Positions 32,078-44,144 of a stretch of 64,000 nt of DNA are shown here, in pieces. Made by a program: the position numbers and the translations under genes. Origin of the DNA: Zygnema circumcarinatum. Lineage: Eukaryota; Streptophyta; Zygnematophyceae; Zygnematales; Zygnemataceae. Within the stretch, counting starts at the first letter, position 1, and the number at the start of each line of letters is the position of its first letter. The stretch is from contig CM074807.1 in NCBI GenBank assembly GCA_037447605.1, positions 2,362,327 to 2,426,326 of the forward strand, in the 5' to 3' direction. The notes under the pieces were generated by a model. The model worked only from the letters and a program-made list of their open reading frames with translations. It did no database searches and was not told the origin of the DNA.

Positions 32078-33403
32078 TCAATCACTGGAGTTGGGATTGC
32101 CGTTTTTGTACCTGATGAACGAATAAATGACCAGTTGTATGAGGCCCAACGCCATTCCAAATAGATTTGGCAACTGACCACCACATCCCATCCACAAGGA
32201 GGAAGCTAAGGACTGATGCTGTGAGCAAGAAAGGCACGGGCAAAGATTCGGGCTGCATTGGCCTCCTGCAGATTCCTCAATGCACTTACAATGATGAGCG
32301 TGTCCTGCACATATGCGCCATAAAATGTCCAGCTCGTAGAGCATGCGAAGCCCAAAACTGATAGTGGAAGTGGCATGAACTCGACACTTCTAGTCTTCAA
32401 GACCACCGCCTGCATCAAAATTCAAAAAAACCATCCACGCATTTGGCCTGGTAGCAATCAGCAAATATAGAACCTCGGTCTGGAACTTAAAAAAATCAGC
32501 AGACACGAGACAAAGGCTACGTGCTTTCGCAAACTTCTGTCCTTAAAAGGCTTTGTGAAACGACACTTTCTGGATTGTAAAACCGAGTGCAACTTGCTCT
32601 ACCTTAGGCTCCAGTTTTACATCAAGACCACTACTCCGAAAACCTTCACCGTACAGCTGGTTCAACATGCAGCTGCAGTGACGAAAGGGCACAATCAGCC
32701 TACCAGAGCTGATAGCGGAGAGCCAAACATGACGACCGTAAATATAAGGGCACAGTAACCGATTGCAGGGCTGCGATATGCAGGGGGGATCATTGCGCCA
32801 ACCACCAATACAAGCACAGCCATGAAAACTGAATATCCTGCAAGCAGGCGCACCACGTACGTCTGCAGCCAAAAAAACAGAAGTTCCAACTTTCAAGCAT
32901 CAGAAGGAATGAACGAGGGATGCCATTTGAGGGGCGGACTGAGGTGAGGTTGAGCGACAAGGTTTTTTGTCTTTAGCAGGTCGTGATCGCCCTTGCGAGG
33001 CTGCCAGGAGAAGAGAAGGAGTTGGGATATGTACGCACTCGGACTTTGTCACGTGCATACTGCACGAAGATGGCGAGGTACACAGACTGAAAGATGATCC
33101 CGATAATATTTGTAACCAAAGGGGATGTTCTTTGAGGGGTTATGAAGGGTAGCGAGTAAAACACCCATACGGAACAATTGAGCAACGTCGAGACATATGG
33201 AAATGGAGAAAAGTCTTCCGTGTTGTGACTTTTGAGGATGCGCTGAAATGTATTGCTGTCCAGCATTCAGCATAGCAGCCCAACAGCACCTCCCAAGTCC
33301 CATGTTACCAAGTGATCGAGAGGGATAGAACAACTCTCAACCATAACAGGCCCTGCTGCATACTGTAATTTCCAGCAAAGAACATGTCCATGGCAATGGG
33401 CAT
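32078..33403 (-). CDS. SWEET: SWEET (MtN3/saliva) sugar transporter
   Basis: Model, in plus coordinates: 33309-33403, 33039-33255, 32704-32862, 32290-32409, 32078-32173; 687 nt, 228 residues, phases agree. Exon 2 carries the first MtN3 repeat (TEDFSPFPYVSTLLNCSVWVFY). Exon 3 has TM segments ending MFGSPLSAL. Exon 4 carries the second repeat (KTRSVEFMPLPLSVLGF, then STSWTFY). Exon 5 ends LPNLFGMALGLIQLVIYSFIRYKN. SWEETs are seven-helix uniporters that move sugars down their gradient across plasma, tonoplast or other membranes. The last four exons are secure. The first is doubtful: it lacks the usual LSP-x-PTF motif, its intron would be only 53 nt, and reading straight through meets a TGA at 33267-33269. 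The true 5' exon may lie elsewhere, or the gene may be damaged. Confidence 0.8.
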
Positions 33404-35585
33404 GGGCAACTGAGCTGATGCCCAACGAGGTCTTCAAGAAGTGGCGCTCACAAAGGCGATATAAAAAGTAGAACCGCCGCAAGAGTACCTGCGGAATCCA
33501 CCGCAACCTGATGTGAGTGCTCTCCCCGCTTTCAAGACGCTACAAGAACACAACTTTTCAACTTTTGCCTCAAGCAGCCGCATAGTCCACCCCTTTCATG
33601 GTAGTAGTGCGGACCTAATGCACCAAGGGCTGCCTCAATCTGCGGATCTACAGGCCACCCCATAGTTGGTAGGCGGAGTGCTCCTTTCCAGCTCCAAGAG
33701 AAATCCCGCCTTCCCTTAGGGCTGAGTAGATGGATAAAAGAAACGGCCTCTCACAGAAGTAGTCCTCACCTCCACTAGTGCCTGCTCAAAGCGCACAATC
33801 AGACTTTCAATTAGCAGAGTACAGGCATAAAACGAAATTTACAAAGCACCAAATGTTCATCTGTCGTTTACACTGGGTAAGTTGATTTACATTATAAACA
33901 ATATGAGTGGACCATCTGCTTGCAGCCATTGCCTAGCTCGATGTGCAAATTTAGATGCAGATACAGCTTTCGTATATGTGAGCTACTCAGACATTAAGCA
34001 TGCAGGATTCATGAAACATGGCAAGCACCAACAACAAAATATGGGCGAATGGACCTTCCAGGGACAGGAAAAAAAAAAAAAAAAGGAAAAAGGGAAAAGG
34101 AGCCCTAAATGGAACGAGGTGCTTAGAGTTGTCAAGCTCATTCCGATCGCAATGAAGTTACTCTTTAACAATACACCAAAACGGAGATTTGTATCGAACT
34201 CGTTTAAGAATACACAATTTTTTCAGGACAAGATTTTGAAGCCCATTCTATTCACCTAATGTTCCGTTGAAACTGTTTCAACTTCCAAACGTTCAAAAGT
34301 AACGCAAGCTTGCCAGAAGCAGCGTGACATGGCTTTAAGATGAACTCGACTAACAAAAGCGAATGAGAGAGGGAGGCGAACTTAACAATTTATATGAAAC
34401 TTTGGCCTTGGATGGAAACAGTTATCAAGGCAGCAATCATCAGACGAGGACTTGGGCTGCTGTCTAAGCACAAAACTCAATGGGGCCTTAACAACGCTGA
34501 TAGAGCTAAGTTTTTCAATCTCAGTGTAAGAAAACATCTACTGCTTTATTGCCCGGGCAATAGATTAAAAGGGACAACCTATTGACACAAAAATTAATCA
34601 TAGGAACGCAAGACGTAAGGCCAGAAAAACAGAGAAGTTTCATGCAACTAAGAGTAATTTTTTTTGACCCAAACACGAATGCTCCAGGACAGCACTGGTT
34701 TTAAGCCTCTATCAGCTCAAACATCGTCAGCCGGATAGCAAACTTAAGCCATAGCTGCCAATGTGCGGCTCGGTGGTAGTGGGAGGGGGCGTGGGTTGCA
34801 GTACTCCATATCTCTCTAAGTTCCTGGAAAGGACCCTGCACGAAAGACATTCTGCGACCTGCAATATCTGGCTGCACAGCTTTCAAGGCTTCAAGAGACC
34901 AACGCTCGTTCTGCTTACAACCTTAGGGAGAATGGAAGGCAACAAAGGACGAATGTGGTTCAGATCTGACAGACGCACTCTCACTGTTGGTCATGACTAG
35001 TTCAATTCAACAAAACAAAAATCGCAACGTATTCACATTTCCGAAGCAAAGGCTGAATGCTCCATGTCTGCCGCCTCGCACTCACCTTTTGCCTCCCCAC
35101 TAATGGCGTGCCTCTCCGCTGTCCGGCTCGGCCCGCACTATCCACGTGGTCAAGGAATGAGCAAATATCCTTGGAGGACAATTCGGGCAGCTTGAAATTA
35201 TATTTAAAAACTTTTCTGAAGACCCAAAATTTAGACTCCCGCTTGCGATATCCATATTGTGAAATATTTTCCGGTCCCTTTCGCGTGAAGAAAGATTTTT
35301 TTGTGGCGGGTTTTATCCACGTTACCTGGATTCGACGCGACCGGCGCCTTCTGCAAGACCAAAACATATTACAGGTGGGGGCCGCCAGGGCATGTCAAAC
35401 TTCGACATCTCAACGAGCATGTCACACTCGAATTTGAAGATCTGTGGAACACTGCACTGCAGACATACGTACAGTAAAAAGTTAAGAGGTGGTCAGTATC
35501 TCCTGCAACGAGCAGGAAGCTGCTTGCTCTTGCTTGTCGAGCGGAAAACTCAGAGCAGTGTTGAGATTGGATTTAGAGAGGCGTC
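33404..35585. other. Head-to-head intergenic region, nothing recognised
   Basis: About 2.2 kb between the SWEET (-) and GST (+) genes. It has a poly-A/AAG tract at 34069-34100. Open frames (for example 33882-34259 +, 35002-35367 -) have no protein-like similarity. Confidence 0.45.
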
Positions 35586-38170
35586 ATGGCTGACGCTTTG
35601 GTGCTGTATGGGAGGGGCATATCTACGTGCACTCGCCGCGTGATGGCGACTCTGTTGGAGAAGGACGTGGAAGTGAGTCAAGGCTGGCTGCCATGTGGTG
35701 GACCGCAGCTGCAATACCGAGAGGGAAATGTGCTTGTGTTGGACATGCTTCAAAAGGCGCATATTCGACTCGTGAACGGGGAAGGGGTGTATGGTTGTTT
35801 GCAAGTTATTGTATCTGAATCTCAGGCACTAACTGTCGTAACTGAAGCCTTGGCAAAGAGCCACATATAGAGCTTGAATGATGCGAAGTCACTGGCGGTC
35901 GGTTCTGCTGCTGACTCTCCAGGATCATGGGTAATGGGGGCAGGACTACCGCCTGGAATTGGTAAATTTACAAGCGAAGGAGCATAAGACTCCAGAGTTC
36001 CTGCAAAAACAGGTTCACTCCTCACTCAGTGTGGCCTGTCTTGTTGTAGCACGTCTAGCTTTGTCAGCTTTTAGACTGCGCGGTCACTTTCTGTAAGTCT
36101 CCTTCACTTCTTTGCGCAGGCTCTTTACTTGACCCTGCTGTAGCTCATCTTTCAGCCCATGACCCATTCAAGAGGGAGAGAGGGAGACAGCTGTCGAAAA
36201 CTTTTCAAACGGGCTAAAGGCAACTGCAACAGCATCGAACGTAAAGATATATGAAAAACCGGCGAAGTAGAAGAGTATAAGAAATAGCAGTTCAAAACAG
36301 TGTATTCTTCAGCAAAGCAAACCGCCAAACTCTAGGCATTCTTTAGGTGCCCGACGTGGAACGATCTCCAGACTGTCGCTTGGGCATTTTGTTGTTTCCG
36401 TTTTCACATTTTATTCCATTTGTAATATGCGAATAGTTTCTGTTACGCTGCGTTGCTCCAGCGAGGTGGTTGTAGTTATCCAACCGACAGTGGTGAAGTG
36501 TGCTAGGAAAAACTGGGCATGCCTTACTGAGCTTGAAACGTTTATAGACATTGTCGAGTTGAGCTCTGGCAACCTACCATATGATTAGGCTGTTGTTCCG
36601 TTTAGGTACTGGAATAGGTGAATCGAAGAAAATCTATTGATATCCAGGAGCATGCTGGCCGTTGTACTTGAATCAAAATGAAGATGACTCTGTCAGCTTG
36701 TTTCCAACCAGACGCGTGTCATGTGACTGAAAGTCTTTGTCATTTCAAGTCTGTTGACCAGGGGCTTCTTGCTTGGCAGCCTTTCGGCCAGATCCCTGTT
36801 CTACAGGATGGTGATTTTCGCATCTTTGGTACGACCTCCTGTAGGTTTTCTGTTCCTCAATCAGGCTGGGCATAGGCTTCTAAAGACCTTATGATTCAGA
36901 AAAGTCCCTTAGTTTGCATATCTTATAGATGTTTAGAGCAGCTAATCCTAATGCCAGAATGTCTGCGCCTGCAATCACGCAAAGCAAGGCGAAGCTCATT
37001 GGTCCTGCTTGGATGGCCTCCTGAACAGAGTCACGCGCGATCGCGAGGTATATAGCGGAGAAGTACGTGGACCAGGGCACAGACCTGTTAGGCTTAACTC
37101 TCAAGGTACAATCAAACTGCTGCTGCCCGTGTCAGGTTTTCCTATGGAATTCTCGTTTTTTGCATGACTAATTCTTCCCTGCTTGCAAGCCTCCCTGCAC
37201 TCTGCTTGAGTCTTTACTTGTTCAAGTTACGAGTTCCTGACAGAACCACAACTCTCGTCTTTATCTACAATAATTTGCATAGGCTTGAAGTCCGCTAGAG
37301 ACTTTGTTACGAATTGTGACCATGGAGGGTTCCTTTATTGATCTTGTTACTAAAAAGTGGGAAATTCAAGACAGTTTGCTTGTCTTGCTGATGGCAGGAG
37401 CGAGCCATTGTCAATCAGTGGGCTGAAGTTGAAAGCCAGAACTACAATCCTCCTATTCAGGCGCTTGTACGGGAGAAAGTCATTCTGCCACGCTATGGGT
37501 TAAAAGGAGATGATGCCAAGGCGGCGGAACATGCTGAAAAAGTAGGTGCTATATTCCACCACGGTTTGATTCAGCATTTTTTGCTGGTGGATGTGTTGGT
37601 TTGTTAGGGAAGATGGAGATGACAGAAGGACCTAGGTTTGATGAATTCACGTGAAGGAAGGAATGCAAGAGATTCTGCATCAGGCGGTACTTTTGGAGCC
37701 CATTTCAACTTTAGGGTGTCCCTAACGTAGACTTGTGACATAACTTGCTTCGTAATGTACTTGACACCTTTGTCGTCAGAGAATTTGCTGCGAACTTAAT
37801 TCTAACGACGTCTTCCGCATGGGATGCCTCTGTTAGTTGACAGGCAAACTAGGATCGCCTGTCAGGCAAACTTGGGACGGGCTAGAGTTTATTTGTTGTC
37901 GGCCTCATACGTTAAACTAACGCATCGCGAGGTGCCTTGCTTGACGCGCAGCTGAGCAAGGTATTGGACGTTTATGAGAAACACCTGGCCCAGAGCAACT
38001 ACTTAGCGGGGGATAAGTTCACCCTGGCAGACCTGTTCCACCTTACCTACACAGAGCTGCTATGGCAAGCGGGATACGGTGAGCTCATCACTTCACGTGC
38101 GCATGTGAATGCATGGTGGGAGCGCATATCAAGCCGGCCGTCATGGCAGAAGGTCAGGCAGATGACATGA
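35586..38170 (+). CDS. Phi-type glutathione S-transferase
   Basis: Recognised exons: 35586-35672, about 36762-36828, 37029-37105, 37398-37541, 37952-38170. Exon 1 gives LVLYGRGISTCTRRV; Ser13 in the STxTRR motif is the catalytic position of phi GSTs. Later exons give WQPFGQIPVLQDGD (cis-Pro, glutathione-binding loop), ESRAIARYIAEKY, GTDLLG, the helical domain NQWAEVESQNYNPPIQ, and YLAGDKFTLADLFHL with a C-terminal WWERISSRPSW. Glutathione conjugation of electrophiles is the family role, in the cytosol. Exons 3-5 join cleanly. Exon 2 may start earlier: with the acceptor at 36762 the 15-20 residues normally between beta-2 and the cis-Pro loop are missing. Total is about 195-215 residues. Confidence 0.85.
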
Positions 38171-39369
38171 GGGAAAACAACTGATCCAGTCAGCCACTAA
38201 TGGCGGGTGAGCAAAGGCCCAGCATGGAACAGTAAGGAAATCTGTGAATTAGGGTTACACGCTGATAGCCACTGTAATCGAACGTCCAGCACAGTGCAGC
38301 CTTTACGGCATGTGTTTTACTTGCTGTTTTCCCTATTTTGTGTATCAAGGGTTGAGGGCCTTCGAATAGAAGCCTTTGACTAGCGTGCAAATGAGACTTC
38401 CAACACCGTGCTGCGAGATCGGATGGTGACTGGCCTAAGGAGCTGGAAATGGAATCTGCATTCTTTGCGAAAATTATTGAAACAAAATTTGTTTCTGCGA
38501 AGAAGTCGTGTTGCCTGAAGTCCTGTGCTGTTTTCTTGTTCAATTTCACAAAGGAGGGCATGCTGGTGTTCGGACAGAGTATACATACAATTGGTACCAT
38601 GATTTACAAATGCCAGATCCCTTTTTTTGGATCACAGTTAGATCAGCAAGCTCCACAATTTGCGTAACTCGTGTCTAATCAATGTATTGGCCAAATTGGT
38701 GACATGGAACAACTTCATAACTTTCTCTGCCAAAAGCGCGGAGCGTCAGCTGGCCTTCAGGGACAATTTTGGAGTTAATTAAAAAAAGGATAAATCAAAA
38801 ACTGAGCAGAGTGTAAGCTATGCGCTTGAACAAAAGTCAATACTGTGAACAAGTGTGAATCGTCCTGCTGTGTACAAAGAACCTTTTACACTCTCAGTGC
38901 GATGTTTTGCCATACAAGCTGAGATGTCCCTTCCGAATTCCCGGTACTTCATATAGTTGTGACGAGAGAATTACTGCTGGATGAAAAATTCAGAGTGGGA
39001 GGGCTAAATAGACAACCTTGGAAAGAATACAAAAAGTCAAAATAAAGTAAAAGGCACGAGCCGAGCGTTTGTCAGCTGCCACACCTCCCCCCCACCTCCC
39101 CACGTCAGTTCAATATTCTGGGGTACAAATATGGCTCCAAACCGGCCTTCTGGCAAGCTCCAAGGGATGCATCAACTGAAGCATTATCTGGAAGGCATCG
39201 AAACTTGGCATACTCTTAACTGAATTTGGCAAAAGAAAAATCCTAACACGGTAATCATGATTTCACTGGATTTCTGTCAGGATTACACTTCCAAAAAGCC
39301 AGTGTGCATATGCAAGTATTTGCCAGGATTCATTTTTCCTGGACTATTTCAGGCAGTCACGGAGACTCA
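38171..39369. other. Tail-to-tail intergenic region, nothing recognised
   Basis: A mildly AT-rich stretch between the GST (+) and Costars (-) genes. Frames here look like chance. Confidence 0.5.
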
Positions 39370-40333
39370 TTATGCAAAATGGACAAGTTCGCACCTTGGA
39401 AGAAGAGTGATGTCTTCATCATTATCTCGTCCCTGGAATAGCACCTCAGGCGCATACTTGATAAGTTTGCGCCTCTTTGCTGCCCGCAACGTGCCCACCA
39501 GTGCCTCAAAAATGTCTCCTGTCTCATCAAACAGCAGTCCAAATTTCACCTGCCACAAACCGAGGCAGAAACCTAGTTGTTAATTCAGAGTCTGAAGACC
39601 TTTTCAAGTTTGCTGGAGACAGGAGTTTGGTTGACCACAAACCTAGTCGAGGTCGACACGTCCACACGTCTGCACAATCGACCCCAAAGGGCTGCATCTC
39701 TTCACCATACTCAGAGCAGCTGAAGATGAGGTACACTTGGACAGTGAAGGTCGCTCACAAATTAAATGCCGCCTACAATGGAACGTGATCGAACATGAAG
39801 TTCTATATTTGGCACTTACCATAGAATTAGGCTGTTCCTGCCTGTGTCACTACTAGCACTTAAGCATCAAAATTCAAGACGGGACTCTAACGCGTGAGAA
39901 ACACGTGCTTAACACGCTGCTCTATACTCCTATTCATAATCCTACTATTCTTACTGTGCAGCTTCTGAAATGCCACATGCCTAATCTGGAATCGCATTCT
40001 TTGAAGTATAGTTTCTGTCCAGTAGCCTCCCCTTCAACCTCTTCTCATATGACTGTATTGTGCGCGCTACCTGCATAGGTGGCTATCTTTCAAATTCCCT
40101 TCGCCATTCAATGGCGGTAAACGAACCTTCAGACTCGTTGGTGTAAAGTGAGGTAACGCAGAGTTAATCAAGTTTTGCAGCAGATGAACACTGCGTCAAT
40201 CACTCAAAACCGGGCCCTTCATGAACTTGACAAGAGCACGGTAACCCACCACAACGGAGCCATCGGGCCGCTTCTCCCCCAGACGCGTAATCTCTTCCTT
40301 GAGTCGAGCAATCTCCTCGTCCACATTCATCAT
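39370..40333 (-). CDS. Costars-domain protein (ABRACL family)
   Basis: Two exons, in plus coordinates 40250-40333 and 39370-39549; 264 nt, 87 residues, phase 0. It begins MMNVDEEIARLKEEITRLGEK; the second Met at 40330 is the usual family start. It continues DGSVVVKFGLLFDE, then IFEALVGTLRAAKRRKLI and a final DEDITLLP. Length and motifs match the Costars fold found in ABRACL and at the C-terminus of STARS proteins. ABRACL-type proteins influence actin dynamics in animals and Dictyostelium; the plant role is little known. The last residues (after LLPR) could be replaced by another exon because GGTGCGA there resembles a donor. Confidence 0.88.
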
Positions 40334-41962
40334 TTCTGAGCGCTGATAGTATAAAACCTACCTATATCTCAATGCCTCTCCTCCCTCCTCTCTCCCTCAC
40401 TGCCTACCTCTGGCCGCTTTGCTCCACCCCCACTGAGAGACCAACTTTTCAGCAGATCCAAAAAGGTCCTACTGTATATTCTGCACGGCTACCAGCGTTC
40501 ATATCCCGCATGGTATTTGCGTTATGCTTGAAAATTGCGTGATGCCAAATTCCATGCGGTCAGCCGTGGACCAAAATTCTGCTCATGCCGACCATCACCG
40601 TTTTTTGGAACCGCGGGACAGGAACAATCAGGATGAAGGGGTCAGAACCAGACCTCGTCATGCCTCATGCCTCACATGTTGGTCACATGGATCTCCACAC
40701 ATTTTGACTGACCGGCAATGCAAAGAGAATGGAGGGGAGAGCCACCAAGCGTGCGGAGGCTTCCTATGTACACAAAGTACGAACTCATGAACCAATTCCA
40801 CACATTTAGAGATCTGATCGCTGCAGTGTGTGGACGGTTCTGGCCTGATTGCATGCGCAAGCATATTGCATTGACTAATGGCTGGTCAACAAGGGCAGGG
40901 AAGTTTGACTCGAGATTGTTCAAATTGAACAACTTGGGAGCAATTCAAATCCAAAGATAGGCCTATGACGTTTTGGTCGCCTTGGACGCGGGCACCAAAG
41001 TGGAACAACTCGGGAACCAAATGACAATTGTATGCGCCGTTGGAAAGAAAACGGGTTTTTTTGGAAATGAACAAAGTAAATAGTGTGGGTGCGACACCGG
41101 GACTTCTCTATCTGTAATGATCCTCCCAGTACTATTCGGCCCACAGGCGCTAAGCTGCGGAGTTCTGATGGAATCCAGCAGAGCAGCCTAGATATAATCC
41201 CATGACGGTTATGAAAGAGGCATAATTTAGACTTGTAATCATACACTTTCACAGCCATCACGCATAGGGCTGAGTCCCGAGTTCGCACATTCTGTGTACA
41301 AAGGCAACCTTGAATAATTGGTTCATATCTTTAGAAAGCTTGCCATCATGCCATCCTGTTCGGTTTTGGAAGCCAAATAAAAGGCATTCCCTAGAAGCAA
41401 CCACATTCACATGGTCCTGTGCGTCGTTGTGCTGCTTGTTCAGGCAGCACAGGTCTAGGTTGATCATTGGTCCTGGGTTGGGTTCGGTTTGCATGCATAT
41501 GCATGTTGGGGTATTATCGTTGTCGCTATCGTTGGGACGATGAGCACATTGCTCATTCACAAGTTTTGTCTATTCACTTGAGCATTCGGATCTGCAAGGC
41601 TGTTTTGTCGTCAATGGATGTTGGAGTGTCAGACTGTACAGACTACGCATGGAACACACTTTTGCAGAGTCTCACAGGTTAGCATCTAAGCCTAAAATGG
41701 AAAATGATGAGGCAGCCGGTCGGCATCTCCTCTCTCTAGATAGCAAGTGAGCGGAAAGTTTCCTGTTTCAACGTTTCCTATTTTTTAAGGGAACGGTAGT
41801 GCTAGGTAGCTGCTTCATTATTCCAAAATAAGCCCGTTGGTGAGAGATTTGCATTGGTCTCACGATGGCGAGGCCATTGGCCATTGGTGCCATTTGCAAA
41901 GTTGTGGATTAATCTGTTTTACGCCCGCCTGGTCCTCTTCATCCAAAAAGATGCGGAAGCCT
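40334..41962. other. Intergenic between Costars and PAS2/HACD
   Basis: No supported gene. Contains copy C of the dyad repeat at 41861-41877, in reverse orientation. Confidence 0.45.
41861..41877 (-). repeat. Interspersed dyad repeat, partial copy C
   Basis: The reverse complement reads ATGGCCTCGCCATCGTG, matching the core of copy A. The next bases (AGACCAATG) agree only in part with AGTTCAATG. Confidence 0.5.
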
Positions 41963-44144
41963 TTACTCTCGTTTCTTTCTGGAGGACTCTTTCTTGACAG
42001 TGGCAATGGCTAGCTTGGTCCGTCGCTGCTTGAACATGTGGAGGTAAAGTTGCAGCCACAGAATGGGAGCTACTACGAGCACCACCTGCACCAATAATAC
42101 ACATGTTAAACCTATACAATTTGTTCTTACAAATAACCATCAAAGCATAGCAAAGACAATGAATTGCATCATATGACTGAAAGACAACAAGAAGGGGCCT
42201 TACCACCAGAAAGGTGTGGTAACTAAGCTTCAAATAGGAGAAATAGTTTTCGAAGAGGCGCTTCCGCTTCACATGTGGCAGGGCCAAATAGATAACTTGC
42301 ACTGCATTGTGCCCACGCGCACAATTTTAAGCGTCAGAACGTGACAAAAAGGAATAAATAAGAATCAGCAAACCGAATACATAAGGCTGGGACGTGATGC
42401 TCACGCTCTCCGTAGAACAAACCGATGGGATACAGCACGATGAAGGCAGTGTACCTGACAACCCGCCAATATCCGCAACTAGGAGTGTCATTATTTAGAG
42501 AGGGGAAGTGGGGACAGGCCAGCCACAAAACCGGGCAGGAAAGAGGGAAAAAACGAACCTGAGCCACGTGAGTGGAGCAGGACAAATGCCCAATAAGCTC
42601 AATGCATATTGCGGGTATCGCACAACCTGCTCCACAAACAATCAGCAGCTCGTCAGTAAGGCCGATATTTCTTTGTCATTTTGCATTCGGGGAGGAGGTT
42701 GTAGCACTACGGGCTGTGAGGAGATTTTGGTAAAGACCAGGCAATCGAATCTACCCATAAAAACGTTTGCCTACCCTCTCCTTGATCTTCAGAAGTAGAC
42801 TTGCAATTTTTTTCTTGGACGTAGTAGAGTTATGCATCGTCGAGGTCGTTTTGTAGTAAAACATGCACCATGTTTGAGCACATCCACTACAGCGAACAAG
42901 GAAAGACAGCAGTCTACTGTGACAAAAACATAAACAAAGTACTGTTAAGGTAAATAATGTTGTACAGTTCAGGGCAGGTGAACATGATCCTTGGAATAAC
43001 TGGAACACTTGGTGAATAACTGCACCTCAGATAGAGACCACGCGGCAAACATTCCAAACACTGCGGGTGAACGTTGAATCTGCATCCATGCCAGAAGAAA
43101 ACTTGAGAGTAAAATTGGAAGAAAGCCAGGTGTTCAAAAGCCTGATCACGTTGCAGCCTTCACTTACTCCCTTGCATGTTAAATGCCACACACGCCAATG
43201 TCGGATACCCTACAGATTGACAATATCCCTTTTTAAGGGCCTTTTGTTTTTTCGAAAATGGTACATCGAAATAGTGAATGGGGGAACTACCCGCCTCAGG
43301 AACGTTCATGAGTACTCCGAATAGAACATGTGAACGTCCTGCCCACTGAATCAATGCTGTCGCCACTCCACTGGGAACAAGTCCTGACAACTCAGCCAAC
43401 GCATTTTGTCACAAAAAGACCTCTAAACCTGCCACCTTGCATTGTTTTCCCAGCAGAGACTCCAGAAAGTTTCATTATCAACAGTATGCATGATGGAATC
43501 AAATGCTATTAATGAGCGGGAATCCAGTGACACTTCTTTCATGAATACCCTCACGACCGAGCAAAAATGCAGTTAAACTTAGTGAATTCAACATTAGACG
43601 ACTGGAAGGGCTCCCATTTTCCAGGGGTTTCATTGATGGATGTACCGAAAAGTGCATGGAGGACCTCCAGACCTGCTGCAAACTGGAGAATGTCTGTTCC
43701 AAGAAAAAGGCATCAAGAGACGCAAATTACGTCACAGTTGACAGATTATGCAAACATGTGCGATTAGGCTCGTAAAATCCAGACTGAAACCATCATAGCA
43801 GCTAGCATTGTTAACTGCAGGCCTGCAAACACCCTTCAGTCCAAAAAAAATAAATGAAAATCCAGAGCAATATGACATACACACATCCTGTGCAGCGGAT
43901 TTGTAAGCATTTTCCAAACTTGAAGAGGCTACGGCGTCCCTTGTGATTGTCCATACCACAAAAGCCCTGCCAAAAAAAGCCAAAAAACTCCTCAAATGAG
44001 CCGAAGCAGAAGCGAAAATTCTCCGGCTAGTGCAGTGCTGGTAAGAATCTGATAGTTTTATAGCTCCTAAAAGTACCATCCGACGCCCTGCAACGTATTG
44101 TACAGGACGAGGTAGGCCTTGCGAAGAGTTCCCCCGGACGCCAT
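41963..44144 (-). CDS. PAS2: Very-long-chain 3-hydroxyacyl-CoA dehydratase (PAS2/HACD)
   Basis: Nine exons, in plus coordinates: 44077-44144, 43881-43966, 43646-43693, 43295-43383, 43026-43079, 42559-42626, 42405-42454, 42204-42301, 41963-42085; 684 nt, 227 residues. It catalyses the third step of fatty-acid elongation in the ER, dehydrating 3-hydroxyacyl-CoA. Motifs in order: YLVLYNTLQGVGW, GLEVLHALFG, WSLSEVVRYPQYAL, TAFIVLYPIGLFYGE and a basic C-terminus KKESSRKKRE (ER-retention-like). Several hydrophobic segments fit the multi-span family. The catalytic Tyr (LYP) and Glu (GE) are present but separated by one residue more than the usual Y-x6-E. Intron 4 appears to use a GC donor (GAG then GCGGGT); a GT donor 4 nt further on breaks the frame. 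Shares a head-to-head promoter with VPS4. Confidence 0.88.

Noticed and set aside
36889-37104. Minus-strand frame with hydrophobic segments within the GST gene
   Set aside because: It lies opposite the GST exon at 37029-37105, which fits the GST family exactly; the hydrophobic stretch is the complement.
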